Source of the DNA: Alloyangia pacifica
GTDB taxonomy: Bacteria; Pseudomonadota; Alphaproteobacteria; Rhodobacterales; Rhodobacteraceae
DNA length: 64,000 bases
Direction of reading: 5' to 3'
Assembly: GCF_900116195.1 (NCBI RefSeq)
Contig: NZ_FOZW01000015.1
Coordinates: 1-64,000, forward strand
In this document: piece by piece, positions 34,363 to 44,011 of the stretch
How positions within the stretch are numbered: the stretch's first letter is position 1
Layout: the number at the start of each line of letters is the position of its first letter
The notes under the pieces: model-generated
What the model was told of the DNA's origin: nothing
Database searches by the model: none
Seen by the model: only the letters and a program-made list of their open reading frames with translations
Translations under genes and position numbers: made by a program

Positions 34363-34404
34363 TGCCATGGCGCAGCGTTCAAACAGTGCCGTCTGTCGAA
34401 CTCT

Positions 34405-34509
34405 TCACCCTGCCTTGTAGCGCTTCGCGATGACCGAGCTGCCAGCGCTCGTCAGCACGACGGTCACGATCAGCAGCAGGAAGGCCAGCGCAGTGAGCAT
34501 GACATTCGC
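34405..34509 (-). pseudogene. ABC permease C-terminal remnant
   Basis: On the minus strand a short frame reads ANVMLTALAFLLLIVTVV, then SAGSSVIAKRYKAG and a stop, immediately preceded by a TAA. This hydrophobic last helix plus basic tail is how many PotB/PotC-like or sugar ABC permeases end. Nothing of the rest of the gene is seen to the right, where a LacI pseudogene runs the other way. I read it as the leftover end of a deleted transporter; the match is short, so other origins are possible. Confidence 0.4.
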
Positions 34510-34535
34510 TTAAATTTCTCATCCCCGAGGCTCTG

Positions 34536-35585
34536 ATGCCCCGAAATGCGCGGGGACAAGGATTGCAACGAATCACGAATAAGGCGCTGGCCAAGGCCGC
34601 ACGTGTTAGTGTTTCGACCGTCGACCGCATCATGACAGGGCGGTCGCCCGTCAAACGGGCCACAGTCGAACACGTCCTGGAAATCGCGGAAGAGGTCTCC
34701 TTTCATGGGGGCGGTGTAATCCGCAGCCGGCTGCGCACCGAGGCAGCCCATTGCCGGATCGAGCTCTTGCTACACGCAAGGACTCGACGCACCTTCCTCG
34801 ACATGGCTGATCGTGCGCAGGCCATTGCGGAAAGCAGCCACGACGTTCAGGCCCGGGTCATCACGCATCATCTCACCCACCCTGAACCCGAGGCCACAGT
34901 GGCTGCCCTCGTGGATCTGGCGCAGCGATGTGATCGCCTGTCACTGCATCGACCATCCGTAGGTTCATGCCGCGATAGAGGTTCTCAACCGCAGGGGCGT
35001 CCCGGTGCTGCCGGTAATTTCGGGCCTCGGTTGCCCTGCGGCGCCCGGCCTGGTTGAAAGCAACGAAATAGAACTAGGTCGGACTGCTGCTTGGTTCATG
35101 TGCCGGCTTGGGGGGTCCCGAGGGCAGCATCGGGTTGGTCAACGGCGGGACCCTCTTTCGCAATCAGTGGGCGGAGGAAGACGGCTTCCGTAGCTTCCTC
35201 AAGGAAAAAGGCAGCCGATTGTCCGTCCTGCCTGCCTTGTCCAGCGGGGAGTGCGACATCGGAGCCGCGCGGGCAGTCAGCACTTTGTTGGGCAAGGCTG
35301 GCAGCCGACTTCGTGGCGTATTTGTCATTGGAGGAGGCCTGGAAGGCGCAGTCAACGCCCTTCGCGATGCGCGCCGCCCAGATATCCTTGTCGTGGGTAA
35401 TGAGCTGACGTCTGCGACCCGGGCGATGCTCAAGGCAGGATAGGTCCACGTAATCCTTGAACACCCCGGTCTCGAGATCATGGACGGGGCCATAACGGTC
35501 ATCGCGGAGTGGGCCACCGGCGCGGGCGAGACCCTGGCGAGGAAGCGGGAGTTTCCTTTCAGGATCCTGCTTTCGGAAAATTGTC
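34536..35585 (+). pseudogene. LacI-family regulator, inactivated by several lesions
   Basis: The N-terminal DNA-binding domain is intact (LQRITNKALAKAARVSVSTV, DRIMTGRSPVKRATVEHV). Effector-domain sequence then appears in alternating frames: VDLAQRCDVIACHCIDHP followed by an in-frame TAG at about 34967, VEVLNRRGVPVLPVISGLG-like text, a shift near 35105 into GGPEGSIGLVNGGTLFRNQ, RRPDILVVGNELT, a TAG at about 35441, and ITVIAEWATGAGETLARK to about 35585. At least two stops and one or two frameshifts break it. It belongs to the group with a sugar-binding-protein-like effector domain. It is a second dead LacI gene in the window, beside a permease remnant. Confidence 0.75.
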
Positions 35586-35945
35586 GAACGCGACCTTCTG
35601 AGACTGTGTGATATCTTCACCGAGGCAGCCCGCAGTTGTTCTTCGCGCCGACTGTTCTCCTCTAACCCTCGGATAAGGCCAAATTATGTGATATACGTTG
35701 GTCTTTTTTGAGACCGGCTCTTCCGCATCGTCTGTCTCCTCGTTTGAAGAACAGGCCAACTTCAAACCGCTGACTTTTCAGGGGAGCAGGTCGCGAGATT
35801 GATAACTGACCATGTAACCTCCTGATCTAGAGCGAAGCTCCTACATGCGGAGTCAGAATAGGTGCAGTCCGAACCGTCGTTGGGGTTCTCCCTGCTGGAA
35901 GACTAAGCTGGTATCCGGCTCTATACCCAGCGGAGATCCGAACGC
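35586..35945. other. Gene-free stretch before hglS
   Basis: The 360 bases between the LacI pseudogene and hglS have no convincing gene. The left part may hold the decayed end of the LacI gene; the right part presumably carries the hglS promoter. No clear operator palindrome was found. Confidence 0.4.
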
Positions 35946-37325
35946 ATGTGCCACATCGACCCAAACGCCATCCGAACCCTCTTTTCCCGCGCCATGTCCG
36001 GCATGTACCGCGACGAGGTCCCTGCCTACGGCACGCTGCTCGACTTGGTGCGGCTGGTCAACGAAGCGCGACTGGAAGCAGAGCCCTCCGAGCGTGCACG
36101 CCTACAAGAGCTGGGTGAGCTGGACCGCGTAAGCGAAGAGCGCCATGGCGCGATCCGTCTCGGCACGCCACAGGAACTTTCCACCATGCGTCGTCTCTTC
36201 GCAGTCATGGGAATGTACCCGGTCGGTTACTATGACCTTTCCGCAGCAGGAGTGCCGGTTCATTCCACCGCTTTCCGCCCGCTGGAACAATCGGCGCTGA
36301 ACGCAAACCCATTCCGTGTTTTTACCTCGCTCCTGCGGCTCGACCTGATCGAGGATGCCGAACTGCGCGCCGAGGCCGACGAGGTTCTCTCGCAGCGCAA
36401 GATTTTTACTCAGGGCTGCCTAGACCTCATCGCGCGCGCCGAGGCGGACGGAGGTCTTACATCCGAGGAGGCGGAATCCTTTGTTGCGGAAGCGCTCGAG
36501 ACGTTCCGATGGCACCCGGAGGCTAACGTGGAGCACGCGCTCTACAAGCGCCTGCACGAAGCGCACCGGTTGGTTGCCGACGTGGTGGCTTTCAAAGGGC
36601 CGCACATCAACCACCTAACACCTCGTACACTGGACATCGATGCAGTGCAGCGCCTTATGCCCGAACGCGGCATTGCGCCTAAGGCCGTGATCGAGGGTCC
36701 CCCGGCCCGCGCCGTCCCCATCCTGCTGCGCCAGACATCGTTCAAGGCACTGGAGGAGCCGGTTTCCTACAGCGACGGGGTCACCACTGTCGACGGCAGC
36801 CACACCGCCCGCTTTGGGGAGATCGAACAACGCGGCCTGGCTTTGACCCCAAAGGGCCAGGCACTTTACGACCGGCTTCTAGCGCACACACGGGGCCTCG
36901 TGCGCCCTGCCGCAGATGGCTCTAACGCGGCGGAGTACATGGAGACGCTGGAGCGCACCTTCGCCGATTTCCCCGACGACTTGGAGACGATCCGTACCGA
37001 GGGGCTGGGCTATTTCCGCTACAGCGCTACCGGCAAAGGGAGCTCGACTGAGGATCTGGCGCGCGACCCTGCCACGCTGGTGACCGCAGGTGTCTTGCGC
37101 GCCGACCCGATCATCTACGAGGACTTCCTGCCGATCTCGGCCGCCGGGATCTTTCAGTCTAACCTCGGCGACGAAGCTAGTCAGGGCTTCGCAGCCAACC
37201 CAAACCGGGCCCGCTTCGAAGAAGACCTGGGAGCGCCCGTCATTGACCTTCACCAACGCTATGCCGAGGTCGAAGCGGCCTCGCTGGCCCACGCACGCGC
37301 CGTTCTCGCTCATGCACACGCCTGA
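35946..37325 (+). CDS. hglS: 2-oxoadipate dioxygenase/decarboxylase (HglS, DUF1338)
   Basis: This 459-residue Fe(II) enzyme converts 2-oxoadipate, O2 and water to D-2-hydroxyglutarate and CO2 (family established for Pseudomonas putida HglS, formerly YdcJ/DUF1338). The iron-site pattern is visible: HGAIR with His67 and Arg71 spaced as in HglS H70/R74, KGPHINHLTPRT with His220 and His223, and FGEIEQRG with Glu292. Length is normal. A GGAG lies upstream of ATG 35946. It is followed 19 bases later by the aminoadipate-semialdehyde dehydrogenase, so both belong to the lysine/pipecolate route. Confidence 0.9.
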   Translation: MCHIDPNAIRTLFSRAMSGMYRDEVPAYGTLLDLVRLVNEARLEAEPSERARLQELGELDRVSEERHGAIRLGTPQELSTMRRLFAVMGMYPVGYYDLSAAGVPVHSTAFRPLEQSALNANPFRVFTSLLRLDLIEDAELRAEADEVLSQRKIFTQGCLDLIARAEADGGLTSEEAESFVAEALETFRWHPEANVEHALYKRLHEAHRLVADVVAFKGPHINHLTPRTLDIDAVQRLMPERGIAPKAVIEGPPARAVPILLRQTSFKALEEPVSYSDGVTTVDGSHTARFGEIEQRGLALTPKGQALYDRLLAHTRGLVRPAADGSNAAEYMETLERTFADFPDDLETIRTEGLGYFRYSATGKGSSTEDLARDPATLVTAGVLRADPIIYEDFLPISAAGIFQSNLGDEASQGFAANPNRARFEEDLGAPVIDLHQRYAEVEAASLAHARAVLAHAHA

Positions 37326-37344
37326 TCTACCGAAAGGATTCAAC

Positions 37345-38865
37345 ATGCTCACCAAGCCACTGTCCGCCATCACCGCCGAAACTATGGGTTCCTGCAATGT
37401 TACCGCTGCGCTCAACGTGGACGGAGGCATGGTCGTGGTCTCTCCAATCACCGGCGAGATCGTGGCGACGCTGGACGAACACGGCGTCGCTGATGCCGAT
37501 GCCGCCATCGTCAAGGCCAACGAGGCCTTCCGCGGCTGGCGCCTGGTACCTGCACCGCGCCGCGGTGAGCTAGTGCGACTCTTCGCCGAGGAACTGCGTA
37601 AGTCCAAGGACGAGCTCGGCCGCATGGTCTCGATCGAGGCGGGCAAGTCGCCCTCCGAAGGGCTCGGCGAGGTGCAGGAGATGATCGACATCTGTGACTT
37701 CGCCGTCGGTCTCTCGCGCCAGCTCTACGGGCTGACCATCGCCACCGAGCGCCCCGGCCACCGGATGATGGAGACCTGGCACCCGCTGGGCGTGGTCGGC
37801 ATCATCACCGCCTTCAACTTCCCCTGCGCGCCCTGGTGCTGGAACGCCGCGCTGGCGCTGGTCTGCGGCGACCCGGTGCTCTGGAAGCCCTCGGAGAAAA
37901 CCCCGCTCACCGCGCTCGCCTGCCAGGCGGTGCTGGAGCGAGCCATCGCCCGCTTCGGCGATGCCCCCGAGGGGCTGAGCCAGGTTCTGGTCGGCGGGCC
38001 GGAGCTCGGCGCGGCCCTGGTGGACAGCCCGAAGGTGGCGCTGATCTCGGCCACCGGCTCGACCCGCATGGGGCGCATCGTCGGGCCAAAGGTGGCGGCG
38101 CGCTTCGGCAAGTGCATCCTCGAGCTCGGCGGCAACAATGCCGGCATCGTCTGCCCCTCGGCCGACATGGACATGGCCCTGCGTGCCATCGCCTTCGGGG
38201 CCATGGGCACCGCGGGCCAGCGCTGCACCACCATGCGCCGGCTCTTCGTGCACGAGAGCGTCTACGATCAGCTCGTACCAGCCCTGTGCAAGGCCTACGC
38301 CAGCGTCACCGTCGGCAACCCTCTGGAGACCCAGGCGCTGGTCGGCCCGCTGATCGACGCGGCGGCCTTCGAAGGCATGCAGGCCGCGCTGAAGGAAGCC
38401 GACGCGCTTGGCGGCACCGTGCATGGCGGCCAGCGCGAACCAGTGGAGGGCGAGAAAGCCTACTACGTCAAACCCGCTCTGGTGGAGATGCCCGAACAGG
38501 CCGGCCCGGTGCTGCGCGAAACCTTCGCACCGATCCTCTACGTGATGAAATACAGCGACTTCGACGAGGTTCTCGAGTTGCACAACGACGTCGGCGGCGG
38601 GCTCAGCTCGTCGATCTTCACCACCGATCTGCGCGAGATGGAGACCTTCCTGTCGGCGCGCGGCTCGGACTGCGGCATTGCCAACGTCAACATCGGCACC
38701 TCGGGGGCCGAGATCGGCGGGGCCTTCGGCGGTGAGAAGGAGACCGGCGGCGGGCGCGAGAGCGGCTCGGATGCCTGGCGCGCCTACATGCGGCGCGCAA
38801 CCAACACGATCAACTACTCGTCTGAACTGCCGCTGGCGCAGGGCGTGGTGTTCGACATCGACTGA
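37345..38865 (+). CDS. amaB: L-2-aminoadipate-6-semialdehyde dehydrogenase (AmaB/ALDH7-type)
   Basis: This 506-residue NAD-dependent aldehyde dehydrogenase of the ALDH7A1/AmaB group oxidises aminoadipate semialdehyde (from piperideine-6-carboxylate) to L-2-aminoadipate. Cys294 in GTAGQRCTTMRR and Glu260 in LELGGNNAGI are the catalytic residues; the ALDH7-typical WHPLGVVGIITAFNFP and SGAEIGGAFGGEKETGGGRESGSD-type C-terminus (about 460-485) are present. Start ATG 37345 follows AAAGGA; the longer frame lies inside hglS. It provides the substrate for the transaminase that feeds HglS. Confidence 0.92.
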   Translation: MLTKPLSAITAETMGSCNVTAALNVDGGMVVVSPITGEIVATLDEHGVADADAAIVKANEAFRGWRLVPAPRRGELVRLFAEELRKSKDELGRMVSIEAGKSPSEGLGEVQEMIDICDFAVGLSRQLYGLTIATERPGHRMMETWHPLGVVGIITAFNFPCAPWCWNAALALVCGDPVLWKPSEKTPLTALACQAVLERAIARFGDAPEGLSQVLVGGPELGAALVDSPKVALISATGSTRMGRIVGPKVAARFGKCILELGGNNAGIVCPSADMDMALRAIAFGAMGTAGQRCTTMRRLFVHESVYDQLVPALCKAYASVTVGNPLETQALVGPLIDAAAFEGMQAALKEADALGGTVHGGQREPVEGEKAYYVKPALVEMPEQAGPVLRETFAPILYVMKYSDFDEVLELHNDVGGGLSSSIFTTDLREMETFLSARGSDCGIANVNIGTSGAEIGGAFGGEKETGGGRESGSDAWRAYMRRATNTINYSSELPLAQGVVFDID

Positions 38866-39102
38866 TGCCGTGTGTGCGCAGGGCCGATACCGGTCCTGCG
38901 CACTCGGACGCCAAGGGCTGTTCCGGTCGTTCCTTAGACGCTTTGATGGCCCTTTTCTCTATCCAAGTGCTTTCGACGCACGATGTGCCGTTCTGCAGCC
39001 CCACTCAGTATTGGGGTCCTGGCGCAGAACTCAGCTGCCCGAATTCTCGCAGACGCAAAGTACCATCGACCGTCGGGTCTCATGCACGGGAAAGGATCGG
39101 CA

Positions 39103-41943
39103 CTAGTTCCGCGTCCCCAGCCGGTCCGCAATCAGGCCCAACGGGTGGCGCATCGGCATGCCAGAGAGCCGCTCCGTCTGGCAACGGCAGGAAAACCCCG
39201 TGGCCACCGCCTCCTCGGCCTTAGCCAAAGGCTCCGCCCAGGACATATCGAACAGCTTGCGAGACATCTTCTGGTGCCGTTCTTTGTGCCCAAACATGCC
39301 GGCCATGCCGCAGCAGCCGGTTGCGGGCGTGTCGATCTGCAGCCCAAGCGCGGCAAAAACCTCCTGCCAGTCTTTACGCGCCGCCGGCGATCCGGTGCTT
39401 TCGGTGCAATGGGTGAAGAGGCTCAGCGCCCCGCCGGGCACCTGTGGCATCCTCGCCCCGCGCCGGACCTCCGCCGCAAGAAATTCCTGCGGCAAGAGCA
39501 CCATCGGCACGTCGAGCCCCGCCTTGCGATAGTCCTGCCGCAGCGCCATGACGAAGGCCGGGTCGAGACCGATCATCGGCGCGCCGCTGGCCGCACCGTC
39601 GCTGAGCGCCGCCACCAAACGCCCCGCCATCTTCGCAAACCCCGCCCGGTCGCCAAGATCGCCCGCCACCTTGCCCGCTGGCAGCATCTCGACAAAGAGC
39701 GGCGCATAGCCGAGCGTCGTAAGGCCTTGATAGACATCGCGCTGCGTCGCGCCGTCATAGAGCGCCGAGAACCAATCCATCCACACAAGAACTGCACGCT
39801 CCGGAAGCTCGCGCTGTTTGAGCTCGGCCACTGAGATCCGTGCCGTAGGAGGCAAGGGGTGCGCCAGATCAGCGGGCAGGTCCGTCACGCCCAGCACCAC
39901 CTCTGCCACGCGCCGCGCGAGCGGCCAGAACGGGCGTATCACGGGTGCCGCGCGCAACATGAGCGGGCTCAGACGTTCGGCCAGCAGCATCGCCCGGTCG
40001 GTCAGCGGGCGCCGCTTGCGGCCATATACATCGGCGTAGAATGTCGCGCGCATCGCCGGAATGTCCACCTGCACCGGGCAGGTCGAGGCGCAGGCCTTGC
40101 AACCGAGGCAGGTGTCGAGCGTGCCGAGAAGATCCGCCTCGTCAATGGTCGCCTCTCCAGTCCGCCGGTCCCCGTGCCATGTGCGCAGCGCATCGGCGCG
40201 TCCCTTGGGTGAGTGGCGGACATCCCCGGTCGCCTTGAAGGACGGGCACATGGGCATGCTCGCCGCATAGCTGAGGCATTGCGCATTGCCGTTGCAGCGG
40301 AAGGCCTTTTCCAGCGGGTCGCCCTCGGGCGCGTTGAACGGACGGAAGGGTGTCGTGGCAATCCCCATGACCGGCGCTCCGGCGCCGACCAGCTTGCCGG
40401 GATTGAAGCGTCCCGAAGGATCGAAGGCGGCCTTGACCCCCTGCAACGCGGCATAGGCCTCCGGCCCGATCCAGCCTTCGAGATAGGCGCCGCGCACCCC
40501 TTTGCCGTGCTCGCCCCAGAAGATGCCGCCATGGCGGTTGACCAGTTCGAAGATCTCGTCAGAGACCTGCACCAGCCGCGCGCGGCCCTCCTCTGCGTCG
40601 ATGTCGAGCGCCGGGCGGATGTGCAGACAGCCCACGTCCACATGGCCGTAGATGCCAAAACTCAGCCCATGCCGGGTGAGAATGTCTAGAAAACCGTCGA
40701 GGAACTCCGGCAGCGTCTCGGGCGGCACAACACAATCTTCGACGAAGGCAACGGGGCGCGCCCGGCCATCGATCTTGCCCAAGAGCCCGACACCGGCCGA
40801 GCGGACCGCCCAAAGGTCGCGAATGTCATCGCTGCCTGCCGCGACATGCACCGCCCGGATGCCGGGCAAGCCCTGCAGACGCGCCTCGCAAGCCGCGATG
40901 CGTGCCGCAAGTTCCGCCGCATCATCGCCATTGAACTCAACGAACGTATAGGCCAGCGCCTCACCGCCCTGCGGACGCAGGGTTTCGGGCAGGCGGCCAA
41001 GCAGACCGGCCTCTTCGGCCAGCGCCTGCACCCGCTCGTCCATCACTTCGATGGCGGTCGGGTTGTCCCGCAGCAGCGGCATCGCGGCGGCCAGCGAGTC
41101 GCGGAAACTGGCAAACCCGGCGACCACGAGGCGCTTTTCCTTGGGCAGCGGGCAAAGCTTCACCCGGATGCGGGTGATCGGCCCAAGCGTGCCTTCGGAT
41201 CCGGGGAACAGCCGCCACCACTGAAAGCCGCCCTCTTCTGTACAGGCGCGCTCGAGGTCGTAGCCGGTGAAGCGACGGTTGAGCCGCGGGGTGTTTGCGA
41301 TGAAGGCCGTGCGCCCGGCCCGCGCTGCGGTTTCTGCCGCCGCCAGCATCGGCGCGGCCCAGTCTGGCGCGTCGCCGAGGCTGGAGACCAGCCCCTGCCC
41401 GCGCGCGATCTCGACACCCAAGAGGTTGTCCGAGGTCTTGCCGTAGATGCGCGAGCCCTTCCCTGAGGCATCGGTCGACACCATGCCGCCGACGACGCAG
41501 CGGGTCGAGGTCGAGGTTTCGGGCGCAAAGAATAGCCCCTTGGGCCGCAGCTGCGCGTTCAGATCATCAAGCACGATGCCCGGCTCCACGTCGGCCCATT
41601 GTCCCTCGGGATCGACCTCCAGGAGCCGGTGCATATGGCGGCGCATGTCGAGGATGATGCCGCGGTTGAGGCTCTGGCCATTGGTGCCGGTGCCGCCGCC
41701 GCGCGCAGTCAGCGGGACATGGGCAAACTCGGGCCGCTCCAGCACCGACATGCAGGCCACCACATCCGCGGCATCGCGCGGCGCGACGATGAGGTCGGGC
41801 AGGATGCGATAGACCGAATTGTCGGTGGACATGGCCGCCCTCAGCGCGCTGTCACGCGTGACCTCTCCGCGAAAGCCTGCGTCCTTCAGGGCGCGGGGAA
41901 GTCGGTCGATGGCGTCGGAAAGGTTGCGGTCGGTGGCGGTCAT
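39103..41943 (-). CDS. FAD/Fe-S D-2-hydroxyglutarate dehydrogenase (YdiJ/GlcD-type)
   Basis: This 946-residue protein combines an N-terminal FAD-linked oxidase (FAD_binding_4, then FAD-oxidase_C to about 550), a cysteine-rich ferredoxin-like module (CNGNAQCLSYAASMPMC and CLGCKACASTCP, about 570-640) and a C-terminal CCG domain (LFTHCTESTGS, TGCCGMAGMFG). E. coli YdiJ has the same layout and oxidises D-2-hydroxyglutarate. That activity removes the HglS product, so the assignment fits the neighbours. The start is ATG 41943 (MTATDRNLSD); 20 codons upstream are also open but overlap the divergent LysR promoter. Glycolate or D-lactate oxidase are less likely alternatives. Confidence 0.85.
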   Translation of the reverse strand: MTATDRNLSDAIDRLPRALKDAGFRGEVTRDSALRAAMSTDNSVYRILPDLIVAPRDAADVVACMSVLERPEFAHVPLTARGGGTGTNGQSLNRGIILDMRRHMHRLLEVDPEGQWADVEPGIVLDDLNAQLRPKGLFFAPETSTSTRCVVGGMVSTDASGKGSRIYGKTSDNLLGVEIARGQGLVSSLGDAPDWAAPMLAAAETAARAGRTAFIANTPRLNRRFTGYDLERACTEEGGFQWWRLFPGSEGTLGPITRIRVKLCPLPKEKRLVVAGFASFRDSLAAAMPLLRDNPTAIEVMDERVQALAEEAGLLGRLPETLRPQGGEALAYTFVEFNGDDAAELAARIAACEARLQGLPGIRAVHVAAGSDDIRDLWAVRSAGVGLLGKIDGRARPVAFVEDCVVPPETLPEFLDGFLDILTRHGLSFGIYGHVDVGCLHIRPALDIDAEEGRARLVQVSDEIFELVNRHGGIFWGEHGKGVRGAYLEGWIGPEAYAALQGVKAAFDPSGRFNPGKLVGAGAPVMGIATTPFRPFNAPEGDPLEKAFRCNGNAQCLSYAASMPMCPSFKATGDVRHSPKGRADALRTWHGDRRTGEATIDEADLLGTLDTCLGCKACASTCPVQVDIPAMRATFYADVYGRKRRPLTDRAMLLAERLSPLMLRAAPVIRPFWPLARRVAEVVLGVTDLPADLAHPLPPTARISVAELKQRELPERAVLVWMDWFSALYDGATQRDVYQGLTTLGYAPLFVEMLPAGKVAGDLGDRAGFAKMAGRLVAALSDGAASGAPMIGLDPAFVMALRQDYRKAGLDVPMVLLPQEFLAAEVRRGARMPQVPGGALSLFTHCTESTGSPAARKDWQEVFAALGLQIDTPATGCCGMAGMFGHKERHQKMSRKLFDMSWAEPLAKAEEAVATGFSCRCQTERLSGMPMRHPLGLIADRLGTRN

Positions 41944-42003
41944 CTGGGTCTCCTGTCTGGCGGCATATTGACCGAAGACGCGCATTCTTTGAAATTGAAA
42001 CAT

Positions 42004-42921
42004 ATGAAGATTGATTCAGAAAATACGAACTTTAACCTGCGCCACCTGCGGGCCATTCACGCGATCTGGGCGGAGGGCAGTTTTGCCCGCGCCGCGGACC
42101 GGCTCGGGGTGGTGCCCTCGGCGCTAACCGAAACTGTGCGGCAAATCGAAGAGATCGAGGGCGGCGCACTTTTCGACCGCCGCAGCCGCCCGCCGGCCCC
42201 GACACCGCTGGGGCTGGACTTCCTGAAAGAGACCGAACCACTGCTCGCCGCGCTCGACAAATCACTCAATCGCCTGCGCGATCATGCGCGTGGGCTGCGC
42301 GGCACACTGCGGATCGGCGCCACGCCCTCGGCGATCACCCCGCATGTGGCCCCGGCGATTGCCACCTTTCGCGCGGCACACCCCGGGGTGGTCCTCACCG
42401 TGCATGACGACGTGGCCGAAACGCTCGCCGGAATGGTCGCGGATGCTAGGCTAGATCTTGCCATTGCGGGTCGTGCCCGCAGCTCGCCCGATTTGCTGCA
42501 AAACGAGATCAGCGCTGACCCCTTCGGCCTGGCATGCGCAATTGACCACCCGCTGGCGCGATCCGCCGAGCAGGTCCGCCTTTCAGACATCGATCCGCAG
42601 CAACTCATTCATCTCGGAGCAAAAACCGGTTCTTCGAGGTTGCTTGCCTCTCACGCGGCCTTGCCGCTCGCGCTAAGAACCGGCCCGCTCCGCAGCCATT
42701 CAACGATTGCCCAGCTCTGCCTCGTACGCGCCGGGATCGGCGTGGCGTTGCTGCCGCGCAATGCCGTGCTGCTGTTCAACGATCCGGGTATCGCTTTCGT
42801 GCCATTGAGCGATCTTGTACTCAAGAGAAAACTCTACCTACTGACCCCAGCCCGCCGCGCGCCTAGCCCTACGGCAAAAATCTTTGAGCGGGCTTTCACG
42901 CAGTGCGTGGCAAAGCAATAA
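42004..42921 (+). CDS. LysR-family regulator, divergent from the hydroxyglutarate dehydrogenase
   Basis: This 305-residue LysR protein has the winged helix-turn-helix at about residues 10-68 (LRAIHAIWAEGSFARAADRL, SALTETVRQIEEIEG) and a LysR_substrate domain at about 95-295 (LRIGATPSAITPHVAP, HSTIAQLCLVRAGIGVALLP). It is divergent from the FAD/Fe-S dehydrogenase with only 60 bases between starts, the classical LysR arrangement, so it likely controls that gene; 2-hydroxyglutarate or a related acid may be the coinducer. The start ATG 42004 is the one at which family similarity begins. Confidence 0.88.
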   Translation: MKIDSENTNFNLRHLRAIHAIWAEGSFARAADRLGVVPSALTETVRQIEEIEGGALFDRRSRPPAPTPLGLDFLKETEPLLAALDKSLNRLRDHARGLRGTLRIGATPSAITPHVAPAIATFRAAHPGVVLTVHDDVAETLAGMVADARLDLAIAGRARSSPDLLQNEISADPFGLACAIDHPLARSAEQVRLSDIDPQQLIHLGAKTGSSRLLASHAALPLALRTGPLRSHSTIAQLCLVRAGIGVALLPRNAVLLFNDPGIAFVPLSDLVLKRKLYLLTPARRAPSPTAKIFERAFTQCVAKQ

Positions 42922-42985
42922 AGGCTCGCAGCACGCTGATCGTAACATGGGGGTCGCTTGGCCTCTCAGCCGTGCTGACGCGATT

Positions 42986-43897
42986 TCATTGCGCTAGAGC
43001 GAGCGGACGGTACCGCACCTGTTGGACCAGCCAGTCACAGAAGGGCTTCACCTTCGTCTCGCGCCCGTCCGGGATCACCATGTAGTAGGCTTTCTGTGTA
43101 GAATGGGGAGCATCCAGAACGACATTCAGCTCGCCGGCGGCAAGCTCCTTCTCGATAAGGTAGCGGGGGAGAAGCGCGTACCCAAGGCCGGCCTTCGCTG
43201 CCTCGATCGTCAGTGTGAACTGATCGAAAGTATGAGAAATTCGCCTGAACGGCGCGTCAACACCACAGCGATCGAACCAGTCCGACCATAGGTTTGGGCG
43301 TTCCGACAGTACCAGTTTTGGCGCATCTATCAGGTCTTTTGGGTCCGTGATCCGCTCTCTCCCAAGCAAGCCACCCGCAATCGGCACGACGATTTCGCTG
43401 CACAGGTAGACACATTTTGCTCCGGGCCAGCTTGGGTCGCCAAAGTGTATCGAGAGATCGCATTGTTCGGCGGTGAGGTTGAACACGCCCTTGATCGTGG
43501 TGATGTCGAAAGTCGTGTTCGCATCCCTTTTGAGGTAGCCTGCGAGGCGCGGCGCAAACCACCGTTGGGCAAAGGTCGGGAGCACGTTGATGGACAACAA
43601 CCTCTGACCGTCGTCGGCGGTCTTCGCATGTCGCATGGTGACCTCGGCCATGTGGAGAAGCCGTGAGGCGTCCAGAAGAAACGCCTCACCCTTCGGGGTC
43701 GTGATGACCCGGCCACGGACCCGTTCAAACAATGGATGCCCGAGTTGGTCTTCCAATTCGCGGACCTGCCGACTGACCGCGCTTTGCGTCAATGCGAGTT
43801 CATCTCCGGCGCGGGTGAAATTACCGTGGCGCGCCGCACTTTCGAATGTCTGCAACAGGCGCATATCGGGAAGATCACGCCTTGAAAGTGTCGTCAT
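42986..43897 (-). CDS. LysR-family regulator (GcvA-like) next to amaA
   Basis: This 303-residue LysR protein is of the GcvA-like group: DMRLLQTFESAARHGNFTRAG, SAVSRQVRELEDQLGHPLFER, and an effector domain with INVLPTFAQRWFAPRLAGYL and CDLSIHFGDPSWPGAKC. I take ATG 43897 (MTTLSRRDL); the frame is open 38 codons further left without family support. It lies in tandem downstream of amaA on the same strand with a 114-base gap and is therefore either cotranscribed or separately promoted. Its probable targets are the pipecolate oxidase and aminotransferase. Confidence 0.87.
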   Translation of the reverse strand: MTTLSRRDLPDMRLLQTFESAARHGNFTRAGDELALTQSAVSRQVRELEDQLGHPLFERVRGRVITTPKGEAFLLDASRLLHMAEVTMRHAKTADDGQRLLSINVLPTFAQRWFAPRLAGYLKRDANTTFDITTIKGVFNLTAEQCDLSIHFGDPSWPGAKCVYLCSEIVVPIAGGLLGRERITDPKDLIDAPKLVLSERPNLWSDWFDRCGVDAPFRRISHTFDQFTLTIEAAKAGLGYALLPRYLIEKELAAGELNVVLDAPHSTQKAYYMVIPDGRETKVKPFCDWLVQQVRYRPLALAQ

Positions 43898-44011
43898 TTT
43901 CGGGACCCCGCCAGATTGTGAGCGTTTAACTTTTCGTTGCTGCAAACTATGGTTGCCTCGCCCGTCGCACCTTGAAGATGCCCATAGGGAAGTACGCACT
44001 TGGCAGAGCAA

